Positions 44,458-52,687 of a stretch of DNA of 64,000 nucleotides are shown here, piece after piece. Source of the DNA: Bacillota bacterium (GTDB lineage Bacteria; Bacillota; Limnochordia; Limnochordales; DUMU01); the NCBI GenBank assembly GCA_012839805.1, contig DUMU01000020.1:1-64000 (forward strand). The letters run 5' to 3'. Position 1 is the stretch's first letter, and the number at the start of each line of letters is the position of its first letter. Position numbers and translations under genes: made by a program. The notes below the pieces were generated by a model that made no database searches, was not told where the DNA came from, and was given only the letters and a program-made list of their open reading frames with translations.

Positions 44458-45849
44458 TTGTTGAACATCTGGGAAGGGAAGCTAATCGTCGTCGGCATCA
44501 CCGGCAGCATTGCGGCCTATAAAGCGGTGGACCTGGTTCGCCGCCTGGTGGAGCGGGGGGCGCGGGTGCGGGTGTTGATGACCGCCGCCGCCGAACGGTT
44601 CATCAGCCCGGTGACTTTGCGGGAGCTTTCCCGGGCGCCGGTGGTCACCGACCTTTTTGCGCCGGAGACGGCGGGAGACGTGATAACCCACGTGCAGCTG
44701 GGGCTGGAGGCGGCGGCGTTCGTGGTTGCCCCCGCCAGTGCCGACATGATCGGCAAGATGGCCAATGGGCTTGCCGATGACCCCGTCTCCACTACTTACC
44801 TCGTAACCAGAGCTCCGGTGATCATCGCTCCGGCCATGAACTCCAACATGTATACGCATCCGGCAGTTCAGGCCAACATCGCCCGGCTGAGGAGCCTGGG
44901 GTGCATCTTCGTCGGGCCGGAAGAGGGGCGGCTGGCGAGCGGGCACCGGGGGCCGGGGAGGTTCAGCGAGACGGAAAAGATCCTGGCGGCGGTGGAGCAG
45001 GCCCTGCGGGAGCGGGAGGAACGGCGGGGAGGGCCGGCCGGGGGGGCGCCCGTCGGGGGGACGGCGGCCGTGGCACCATGGGCCGGGAGGAAGGTTCTCG
45101 TAACCGCGGGAGGGACCAGGGAGCCGCTTGATCCGGTCCGGTTCATAGGCAACCGGTCGTCGGGGAAGATGGGCCTGGCCGTAGCGGCCGAAGCCCTGCG
45201 GCGGGGGGCACAGGTGACCGTGGTCATGGGCACGGTCGATGAGGCCGTCAAGGAGCGCTTTCTGGCCGCGGCGCGGGCGGCTTCGCCGGCGGTGGTCGAG
45301 GTGGAACGGGCGCAGGAGATGCTCCGCGTGGTAATGGATTCAGGGTTGGATCAGGACGTGGTGGTGATGGCCGCGGCCGTGGCCGACTTCCGGCCCAAAA
45401 CCTATTCGGTTGAGAAGATTAAAAGAGTAAGGAGCGGTAGCGGCACGGGTGGCGGCGTGAGTGGCGGCGACGGTGCCGGCAGCGGCCACGGAGTCGACGG
45501 CGGCGATCCCGGCCGGCAGGAGACGCTGGTGGTTGAACTTGTCCCTAACCCCGACATCCTGGCCACCCTGGGCCGCGCCAAAGTGGAACGGGGGATGCCC
45601 AAGCCCATCCTGGTGGGTTTCGCCGCCGAATCCGGAGATCTTGTCTCGCGAGCCCGTGAGAAGTTAGCGCGCAAACCCGGCCTCGATCTTTTGGTAGCCA
45701 ACGACGTTCGCCAGCCGGGCTCGGGCTTCGGTAGCGATACCAATGCCGTGACCGTGCTGTACCCGGACGGCCGGGTAGAGCCCTGGCCGCTCATGACCAA
45801 AGACGAGGTGGCCCGCAAGCTTTGTGATCTCATTCAAGACCGTTTCTGA
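44458..45849 (+). CDS. coaBC: CoaBC: phosphopantothenoylcysteine decarboxylase/synthetase
   Basis: TTG start with GGAGG upstream; 463 residues. The CoaC flavoprotein half shows VGITGSIAAYKAVDLVRRL, the catalytic His in VITHVQLG, APASADMIGKMANGLADD and PAMNSNMYTHPAVQ. At the position of the E. coli active-site cysteine (ACG...GxGRM) the sequence reads LASGHRGPGRF, so serine replaces cysteine. The CoaB half shows VLVTAGGTREPLDPVRFIGN, SSGKMGLAVAAEALRRGA and AAAVADFRP. A Gly/Ser-rich insertion of about 28 residues follows KIKR (near residue 325). Together the domains make phosphopantetheine for coenzyme A. The last 20 nt overlap the convergent CDF gene. Confidence 0.93.
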   Translation: MLNIWEGKLIVVGITGSIAAYKAVDLVRRLVERGARVRVLMTAAAERFISPVTLRELSRAPVVTDLFAPETAGDVITHVQLGLEAAAFVVAPASADMIGKMANGLADDPVSTTYLVTRAPVIIAPAMNSNMYTHPAVQANIARLRSLGCIFVGPEEGRLASGHRGPGRFSETEKILAAVEQALREREERRGGPAGGAPVGGTAAVAPWAGRKVLVTAGGTREPLDPVRFIGNRSSGKMGLAVAAEALRRGAQVTVVMGTVDEAVKERFLAAARAASPAVVEVERAQEMLRVVMDSGLDQDVVVMAAAVADFRPKTYSVEKIKRVRSGSGTGGGVSGGDGAGSGHGVDGGDPGRQETLVVELVPNPDILATLGRAKVERGMPKPILVGFAAESGDLVSRAREKLARKPGLDLLVANDVRQPGSGFGSDTNAVTVLYPDGRVEPWPLMTKDEVARKLCDLIQDRF

Positions 45850-46807
45850 GGGGCGGCCGGCAAGGTCGCTCGGGGGCGGTGGGCGAGGCGGCCGGTGAGG
45901 CGGAATCGGCCTGTGCTACGCACCCCGGGCATGGGTACTCTTCTCGTTCCAGCTGTACGGTGACGTGGTCGATACCAAAGGACTCCCGGCTGCGATGGAG
46001 GATGTCGGTCAAAATCTCGCCGGCCGGCCGGCTGCCGTCCACGACCACGTGGGCCATGAGCGAAAGAATCCCCGAGGTAATGGTCCACACGTGCAGGTCG
46101 TGCACTCCCTTTACTCCCTCCGTGGCCAGGATCGCCCCCCGGACGTCGGAGAGGTCGACCTCGTCCGGGGTCGCCTCGAGCAGCACGTTACCCACTTCCC
46201 GCAACAGGCGTATCGTACCCAGCAGGATGATGAGGCCGATTACGACCGAGACGACGGCATCCACGGCATACCAGCCGGTAAGGGCGATCACCACTCCGGC
46301 CGTCACCGCTCCTACCGACCCGAGCAGATCCCCCAGGACGTGCAGATAGGCGCTCTTGACGTTGAGGTTGGCACGGGGGTCGTCGCGCCGCAGGAGCAGG
46401 ATGCCGGCGAGGTTCGCCAGCAGACCCACCAGGGCAACTACCAGCATGAATCCGCTGCGAACCGGCGGCGGGTTCAGGAAGCGCTCCCACGCCTCGCGGA
46501 AGACGAACCCCGTGACTAAAAGAAGCATGAACCCGTTGAGCAGGGCGGCCAGGATCTCGACCCGCCGGTATCCGAAGGTCTTTTGGGGGGGAGCCGGGCG
46601 CCGGGAAAGCCACATGGCCAGCCACGAAAGCCCGAGGGAGCTAACATCACTCACCATGTGAACGGCATCCGACACCAGCGCCAGGCTGTTGGCCCAAAGG
46701 CCGCCCACGAGTTCAACCAGGAAAAAGAGGAAGGTCAGGGCGAGCACCTGACCCAGCGCGTGACGGCCTGGGGAACTGGAGCGGGAATGGGAGTGCGAAT
46801 GAGACAC
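45830..46807 (-). CDS. CDF-family zinc/cation efflux transporter
   Basis: 325 residues with six transmembrane helices. The N-terminus is rich in His and Ser (MSHSHSHSRSS). The metal-site helices contain VSDAVHMVSD in TM2 and LHVLGDLLGS in TM5, and a cytoplasmic C-terminal domain follows (GVKGVHDLHVWTITSG), all typical of the CzcD/ZitB group. It exports Zn2+ or similar ions in exchange for protons. The tail ends in CPGCVAQAD and a Pro/Ser-rich stretch. The gene is divergent from the ABC exporter at 46930. Confidence 0.93.
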   Translation of the reverse strand: MSHSHSHSRSSSPGRHALGQVLALTFLFFLVELVGGLWANSLALVSDAVHMVSDVSSLGLSWLAMWLSRRPAPPQKTFGYRRVEILAALLNGFMLLLVTGFVFREAWERFLNPPPVRSGFMLVVALVGLLANLAGILLLRRDDPRANLNVKSAYLHVLGDLLGSVGAVTAGVVIALTGWYAVDAVVSVVIGLIILLGTIRLLREVGNVLLEATPDEVDLSDVRGAILATEGVKGVHDLHVWTITSGILSLMAHVVVDGSRPAGEILTDILHRSRESFGIDHVTVQLEREEYPCPGCVAQADSASPAASPTAPERPCRPPLRNGLE

Positions 46808-46929
46808 GCCTTTACCTGCCTTTCGGCTGTAGTGTATGCCAGGCCCCGCCAGGGGTCAACGAGAATACCCGCCCTACCGGGGAAGGATGCGGTATACTGG
46901 GAGGGAAAGATGGGACGGGAGGCGAGGCC

Positions 46930-49900
46930 GTGGAGCGTCTGGAACCCGCCCCTTCCTATTTGCGTGCCTGGCTCGAGCAGCATGGAATCGCTCCGGACTC
47001 CGTGGAGCTACTGGCATCGGCCGACCTCGATGAGGAAGGCCGTTTTCGTCGTAGCTGGGTGCTGGCGACCCGGGAAACCCTTTGGGTGATTCCCGAAGAG
47101 AGAACGGCCGGGAGCGACGCTCCTCGGAGAGTCCGCCGCCGGCGCGTGCCTCTCCTGGCCCGCCGGACCGGTCCGCCCCCGCTCCGGATTGGCCGGGCGC
47201 TGCTCTCGGCCGGCGGCACGGATAACGTTCAGCTCGGTGAACCCCGTTACGTCCTACCCCTCTCGGAACTCGAAAACATCCGGGTGGAGAGCCTGACCGG
47301 TAACGCCCTGCTGGTTGCCAGTCGCCGGCGGTCGCCGGAGCCCGGCTCGCAGCCGGCGTCACCGTCATCGCTGCCGCCGCCAGCCCCCCTGTCCCCACCG
47401 GGGTCAGCGCCGCCGGTCGCGGCCGAGGCCCCGGTACAAACCCAGGCGGTCGCCGGCGGTGCTGCGAAACCGGTGGCGGAACCGCTGATCCTTTGTCGCT
47501 TCACCAACTCCGAGGCGCGCAAGTTCGGCCTCTTCGCCCGGCTCCTCGAAAAACTGCGCCAGGGCGAGGCCATTCAAGAGAGCGATCTTCGTGAGGACCA
47601 GGTCCCCTCGTACTGCCCCCGCTGCGGGCTGATGTACCCCGAGCCCAGCCGTCCGGTCTGCCCCCGCTGCATCGACCGGCGTCGCCTCTTTTTGCGGGTG
47701 CTCTCCTTTGCTCCCCGCTACCAGCGGCCCATAGCTCTTATCCTCCTTTGCATGCTCGCGAGCTCCGCCCTGCGCCTTGCCAGTCCCTTCCTGGGCGGCC
47801 GCATCCTCTACGACGAGGTGCTCACCCCGGGCGGCCGCTACGAGGGGCAGGTCGGGCCGATCGTACTGGCAATCTTTGGCACCCAACTTCTAGCCCTGCT
47901 CATCAGCATTGCCCATGGTCGGATCAACTCGGTCATGACCGCTCAGGTCATCTTCGACCTGAAAACCCAGGTGTTCGCGGCCATGCAGCGGCTTTCGCTG
48001 CGCTTTTTCAGCTCTCGCCAGACCGGGAGTCTGATGACCCGGGTGAACCACGATGCCATGCAGCTGCAGTATTTCTTCCACGATGGGCTCCCCTTCTTCA
48101 TCGTCAACGTGCTGATGTTCCTGGGTGTTTTCACCATTATGCTCCTGATGAACTGGCAGCTGGCCCTGCTCGTGCTGCTGCCGGCTCCCGCCATCATATG
48201 GGTGGTTCGCCGGGTGTTTCCGCGGCTTTGGGAGCTTTTCTCCCGCCGGTATCGAAAGACGAGCGCCCTCAACGCCCTGATGAACGATGCGCTCACCGGC
48301 GTCCGGGTCGTGAAGGCCTTCGGTAAGGAAGAGGCGGAGATTCGCCGCTTCGGGGTGCGCAATGCCGAGCTCTACCAGGTAGGGCTCGAAAGTGGCAATC
48401 TCGGCGCGACCATCTTCCCGGCCTTTTCGTTCATCATGAGCCTCGGTGGGCTGGTCGTGTGGGGCTTAGGGGGAGCGCAGGTGCTGCGAGGCGAGATCAC
48501 GTTCGGCACCATGATGACCTTCGCCGGCTACCTGGGCATGCTGTATGGTCCGCTCGAGTTCATGGCCCACGTGGTCGACTGGTGGTCTTTCTCGATGAAC
48601 TCCGCCCAGCGTATCTTCGAAATCTTGGACGCCGTACCGGAGGTCACCGACCAGCCGCAGGCAGTTCACCTGCCGCACCTCAGGGGAGATATCCGGCTCG
48701 AACACGTGACTTTCGGATACGAGCCTCACAAACCGGTTCTGCACAATATCGACCTGGACGTGCGCGCCGGCGAGATGCTGGGACTGGTGGGCCATTCCGG
48801 CGCCGGCAAGTCCACCATGACGAACCTAATCACCCGGCTTTACGACGTAGACGAGGGCACGGTCGCGATCGATGGCACGAACGTCCGGCAAATCGCCATT
48901 GCCGACCTTCGTTCCCAGATCGGCATGGTTCTGCAGGATCCCTTCCTCTTTTCGGGGTCGATTGCCGAGAACATCGCCTATGCCCGGGCGGAGGCCACGC
49001 CCCGGGAGATCCTGCGGGCGGCGCAGGCGGCCAACGCCCACGACTTCATCGTGATGCTGCCGGATGGCTACGACACCGTGATCGGGCACCGCGGGCGAGA
49101 TCTGTCGGGCGGGGAAAAGCAGCGGATCGAGATCGCCCGGGCCATCCTGCGGGACCCCCGGATTTTGATCCTGGACGAAGCTACCTCGTCGATGGACACG
49201 GAGACCGAACAGAAGATCCAGCAGGCCCTGAAGCGGCTGGTCAAGGACCGGACGACCATCGCCATCGCCCACCGGCTTTCCACGCTGCGGGACGCCGACC
49301 GTCTCTTCGTCCTGGAGCAGGGTAAGAACGTGGAATCCGGCACCCATGAGGAACTGGTGGCGAAGAAAGGCACCTATTTCAAGCTGCTCAATATGCAGCG
49401 GGAGGCGTTGAAGATCCGGGGGGTGGATGAGGCCATGTTGGAGGAAGTCGAGAAAGGGGTGGCAGAGGAAGGGAAAAACGGGCTGGCCCAGTATATGGAG
49501 ATCCACTACCTCGACCCGGCGCGAATTCGCTTCTTCCGAACTCCCGGCGGTTTCCTGGGACTTACCATCAACCCCGAGGCCGGCACCGCCGGCAAGGCTG
49601 GTACGGCCGGCGAGGCGGCTCGGGCCGGCATGACCGCGGATGCTGCTACGGGTGGTGATGCCGGTGGGGCCCGCGGTGCGGGTGACAGGGCGGGAGAAGA
49701 GTACTCGCCGGTGGCGGTCTACCGGGCCTTTCCCTTGACCCGGCCCGAGCAGTACATCTCAGTGCGGGATTCCGAGGGCAAAGAGATCGGCATGATCGAA
49801 AACCTCGGGGATCTGCCGGCCGAGATGCGCCGCCTGGTCGAGGAGGAGCTCGAGCGACGCTATTTTACCCCGCTCATAACCCGGGTGGTCTCGGTCAAAG

Positions 49901-50100
49901 AAGAGTTTGGTTACAGCTACTGGGAGGTGGAGACCGACCGGGGAGCACGGCGGTTCACCGTCCGTAACAGCCATGAGAATGTGCTGCCCGTGGGTGAACG
50001 CAGCGTGATGCTGGTGGATGTGGACGGCAACCGCTTCGCCATCCCCGATTACCGGCGCCTGGCGCCGGCGGCGTACCGCCAGATCGAGTCCATGCTGTAA
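46930..50100 (+). CDS. Large ABC exporter with N-terminal PH-like domain, zinc ribbon and DUF1854 tail
   Basis: GTG start, 1056 residues. Order: a PH-like domain (about 20-110, FRRSWVLATRETLWVI), a Pro/Ala-rich linker, a strand-rich stretch, a four-cysteine zinc ribbon (CPRCGLMYPEPSRPVCPRC, about 229-247), a six-helix permease (about 255-550), an ATPase with HSGAGKSTM (about 622) and signature LSGGEKQR (about 723), then a Gly/Ala-rich linker and a C-terminal domain (about 935-1056, YISVRDSEGKEIGMIENL) that I recognise as DUF1854-like. The partner is the next gene. Exporters of this type are known as pairs, but their substrate is not established. A possible -10 TATACT lies at 46893 but no matching -35 was found. 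Confidence 0.85.
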   Translation: MERLEPAPSYLRAWLEQHGIAPDSVELLASADLDEEGRFRRSWVLATRETLWVIPEERTAGSDAPRRVRRRRVPLLARRTGPPPLRIGRALLSAGGTDNVQLGEPRYVLPLSELENIRVESLTGNALLVASRRRSPEPGSQPASPSSLPPPAPLSPPGSAPPVAAEAPVQTQAVAGGAAKPVAEPLILCRFTNSEARKFGLFARLLEKLRQGEAIQESDLREDQVPSYCPRCGLMYPEPSRPVCPRCIDRRRLFLRVLSFAPRYQRPIALILLCMLASSALRLASPFLGGRILYDEVLTPGGRYEGQVGPIVLAIFGTQLLALLISIAHGRINSVMTAQVIFDLKTQVFAAMQRLSLRFFSSRQTGSLMTRVNHDAMQLQYFFHDGLPFFIVNVLMFLGVFTIMLLMNWQLALLVLLPAPAIIWVVRRVFPRLWELFSRRYRKTSALNALMNDALTGVRVVKAFGKEEAEIRRFGVRNAELYQVGLESGNLGATIFPAFSFIMSLGGLVVWGLGGAQVLRGEITFGTMMTFAGYLGMLYGPLEFMAHVVDWWSFSMNSAQRIFEILDAVPEVTDQPQAVHLPHLRGDIRLEHVTFGYEPHKPVLHNIDLDVRAGEMLGLVGHSGAGKSTMTNLITRLYDVDEGTVAIDGTNVRQIAIADLRSQIGMVLQDPFLFSGSIAENIAYARAEATPREILRAAQAANAHDFIVMLPDGYDTVIGHRGRDLSGGEKQRIEIARAILRDPRILILDEATSSMDTETEQKIQQALKRLVKDRTTIAIAHRLSTLRDADRLFVLEQGKNVESGTHEELVAKKGTYFKLLNMQREALKIRGVDEAMLEEVEKGVAEEGKNGLAQYMEIHYLDPARIRFFRTPGGFLGLTINPEAGTAGKAGTAGEAARAGMTADAATGGDAGGARGAGDRAGEEYSPVAVYRAFPLTRPEQYISVRDSEGKEIGMIENLGDLPAEMRRLVEEELERRYFTPLITRVVSVKEEFGYSYWEVETDRGARRFTVRNSHENVLPVGERSVMLVDVDGNRFAIPDYRRLAPAAYRQIESML

Positions 50101-50173
50101 GCGAAGACCGGGCCGGTGCGCCAACGAGCAGGTGCGGAAACGAGCCAGGGCAAAGAAAGGGGGGAGCAGGGGC

Positions 50174-52657
50174 GTGAGTTTACCAAGGCCCGTGATCCCG
50201 CTGCGGGGGCGACGTAAGCCGGCCCGGCGGGGCGGTCCCGTGGGGACGGGTCCCGGCCGGTACGAGGGCCGGGCGGAAACCGCCCGGACGACCACGACGG
50301 GTTTCCCGTTGCCCCCAACCTTTCCACCGGTGTTGGAGCAGCGCCTCGAGCAGCTCGCGGCCGAAGGTGAGGGCGAAATCCTCCTGAGTGCCCCCTTTGA
50401 CCTCACGCCGGACGGGCGGTTTTGCTCGGGGTGGGTCTTGGCCACCGGCCGCTTCCTCTGGGTGGTTCGGGAGGGGGAAGTGGTTCGTGAAGTCGATCTT
50501 GGCCGCGCCGCCAACTTCAAGGCGGCAACCCTCGTCGGAGCCGGGGAGTTCACCGCCGAGATCGACGGTGAACCGGTGCGGCTGGCCGCCTACACCGCCC
50601 GCCACCTGGCCTACTTCAGCCGGCTGGAGCAGTACCTGAATCAATTAGCCGGGGGGAGGCGTCCGGCCCGGATCGAGCCGCCCCCGGCCAGGGTCTGTTC
50701 CCGTTGCGGCCGGGTGTTGCCGGAGGGCGTTAGCCTCTGCCCGTTCTGCGTGGACAAATGGTCGGTCTTCCGGCGACTCCTCGGCGTGGCCCGGCCGCAC
50801 GCCCGGCTCTTTGCTTTCGGCCTTCTCACCTTCTGGCTGGTAACGGGCCTGCGCCTGCTTTTGCCGCAGCTTTACCGGATCCTCATCGACGATGTACTGC
50901 GCGCCGGATCGGCCTCTTTCGGGCCGGGGGGAGCGGGGGCAGTCAGCACGGTTCCGGCCGCGGGCCCGGCGGTGACCGGCGCGACAACCGGAGCTGTGAC
51001 CGGCGCGGCGATCTCGGCGGCAACCGGAGTAGCGGGTGCAGCAGGTGCGACCGTGACCGGTGCCGGTGGGCTCATCGGGCAACTCGTGCTCTACGTCGCC
51101 CTGATCGGCCTGCTCAATCTCTTGACTCAGCTCGCCAGCATCCTCTGGGGCCGGATTATGAACACCATGGGGGTTCGCCTCGCCCGGGACTTGCGGGAGT
51201 TGGTATACGCCAAGATACAGGCGCTCTCCCTCAACTATCTGAGCCAGCAGAAGACCGGCGACCTGATGAACCGCGTTACAGGCGACACCGGGACCATCCA
51301 GCAGTTCATCCAGAACCATGCCGGGATGATCGTCAGCAATACACTGCTTTTCCTGGGGGTCGTGGTCATTCTTTTCGCGGTCCACTGGCGGCTGGCCCTG
51401 CTTGTACTCTTGCCCACCCCCGTCGTCGTTTTCTGGTCGGCCCGGGTGCGACACACCATCCATCGTATGTACCACCGGCAGTGGCGGGCCTGGGACCGGA
51501 CGAACTCGCTGCTTCAAAACATCCTGAGCGGGATCCGGGTGGTCAAAGCGTTCGGCCAGGAGGCGAAGGAAGTCCGGCGGTTCACCGAACGCAGCGCTGA
51601 AATGAGGGATATCACGGCGAACAACGAGAAGACGTGGAATACGCTTTTCCCCACCTTGGGCTTCATCATAGGCCTGGGCCAATTTATCATCCTGTACTAT
51701 GGCGGCCATCTCGTGCTGCAGCGGGAGCTTCACCTGGGGGAGCTGGTGCAGTTCAGCTCGTATGCGGCCATGATCTACGGGCCGCTTCAGTTCGTGAGCT
51801 TCATCCCCCGCTGGTTTACCGAGGCCATGACGGCGGCGGAGCGGATTTTCCAGGTGATCGATCAGGAGCCGCAGGTGAAGGAGGCGGCGAAACCGGTTCA
51901 CCGGAGGATCGAAGGACGGGTGGAGCTCCTCGGCGTCACTTTCGGCTATGAGGCACATCACCCCGTCCTGCGTGACATCACCTTCACGGTCGAACCGGGA
52001 GAGATGATCGGGATCGTCGGGCACTCGGGTGCCGGCAAGTCCACCCTGATCAACCTGATATGCCGGTTCTACGATCCGGATGAGGGCGAGATCCGCATCG
52101 ACGGGGTGAACTTGAAGGATTTCGCGCAAGCATCCCTCCGGTCACAAATCGGTGTGGTACTGCAGGAGACATTCCTGTTTTCAGGTACGATTTTGGAAAA
52201 CATCGCTTATGCGAAGCCGGACGCGACCCTCGAAGAGGTTATCCGGGCGGCCAAGATCGCCAACGCCCATGATTTCATCATCCGTTTTCCCAACGGTTAT
52301 GACACCCGGGTGGGTGAACGGGGTCAGCTGCTCTCGGTTGGCGAGCGCCAGCGTATCGCCATTGCCCGGGCCGTGCTGCGCGATCCTCGCCTGCTCATCC
52401 TGGACGAGGCGACGGCGTCCGTGGACTCGGAGACGGAGATGCAGATCCAGCAGGCCCTGGCTCGCCTGGTCAAGAACCGGACCACTTTCGTCATAGCCCA
52501 CCGCCTGTCGACCCTGCGGAACGCGAATCGGGTAGTAGTGCTGGAGAAAGGACGTCTCGCCGAGATGGGGACGCACGAAGAGCTCATCCAGAAGCGTGGC
52601 ATCTACTACAATCTGGTCATGGCCCAGTTGCGTCTCTCCCGGATCAAGGGGTACTAG
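50174..52657 (+). CDS. Partner ABC exporter with PH-like domain and zinc ribbon
   Basis: GTG 50174 is selected after GGGGAGCAGGGGC; 827 residues. The N-terminus is basic and Pro-rich; then a PH-like domain (about 55-155, FCSGWVLATGRFLWVV) matching that of the previous protein, a zinc ribbon (CSRCGRVLPEGVSLCPFC, about 175), six helices and an ATPase with HSGAGKSTLINLI (about 617). The signature is LSVGERQR rather than LSGGQ/LSGGE. A Gly/Ala/Thr-rich run of about 45 residues lies in the loop between TM1 and TM2. The DUF1854 tail of its partner is absent. A heterodimer with the preceding exporter is very likely. Confidence 0.85.
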   Translation: MSLPRPVIPLRGRRKPARRGGPVGTGPGRYEGRAETARTTTTGFPLPPTFPPVLEQRLEQLAAEGEGEILLSAPFDLTPDGRFCSGWVLATGRFLWVVREGEVVREVDLGRAANFKAATLVGAGEFTAEIDGEPVRLAAYTARHLAYFSRLEQYLNQLAGGRRPARIEPPPARVCSRCGRVLPEGVSLCPFCVDKWSVFRRLLGVARPHARLFAFGLLTFWLVTGLRLLLPQLYRILIDDVLRAGSASFGPGGAGAVSTVPAAGPAVTGATTGAVTGAAISAATGVAGAAGATVTGAGGLIGQLVLYVALIGLLNLLTQLASILWGRIMNTMGVRLARDLRELVYAKIQALSLNYLSQQKTGDLMNRVTGDTGTIQQFIQNHAGMIVSNTLLFLGVVVILFAVHWRLALLVLLPTPVVVFWSARVRHTIHRMYHRQWRAWDRTNSLLQNILSGIRVVKAFGQEAKEVRRFTERSAEMRDITANNEKTWNTLFPTLGFIIGLGQFIILYYGGHLVLQRELHLGELVQFSSYAAMIYGPLQFVSFIPRWFTEAMTAAERIFQVIDQEPQVKEAAKPVHRRIEGRVELLGVTFGYEAHHPVLRDITFTVEPGEMIGIVGHSGAGKSTLINLICRFYDPDEGEIRIDGVNLKDFAQASLRSQIGVVLQETFLFSGTILENIAYAKPDATLEEVIRAAKIANAHDFIIRFPNGYDTRVGERGQLLSVGERQRIAIARAVLRDPRLLILDEATASVDSETEMQIQQALARLVKNRTTFVIAHRLSTLRNANRVVVLEKGRLAEMGTHEELIQKRGIYYNLVMAQLRLSRIKGY

Positions 52658-52687
52658 AGAGGAAGACCGGGACAAACGGCGTAGTTA

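Noticed and set aside
46893..46898. TATACT as -10 of the ABC exporter operon
   Set aside because: No acceptable -35 lies 16-19 nt upstream, so it is not reported as a promoter.
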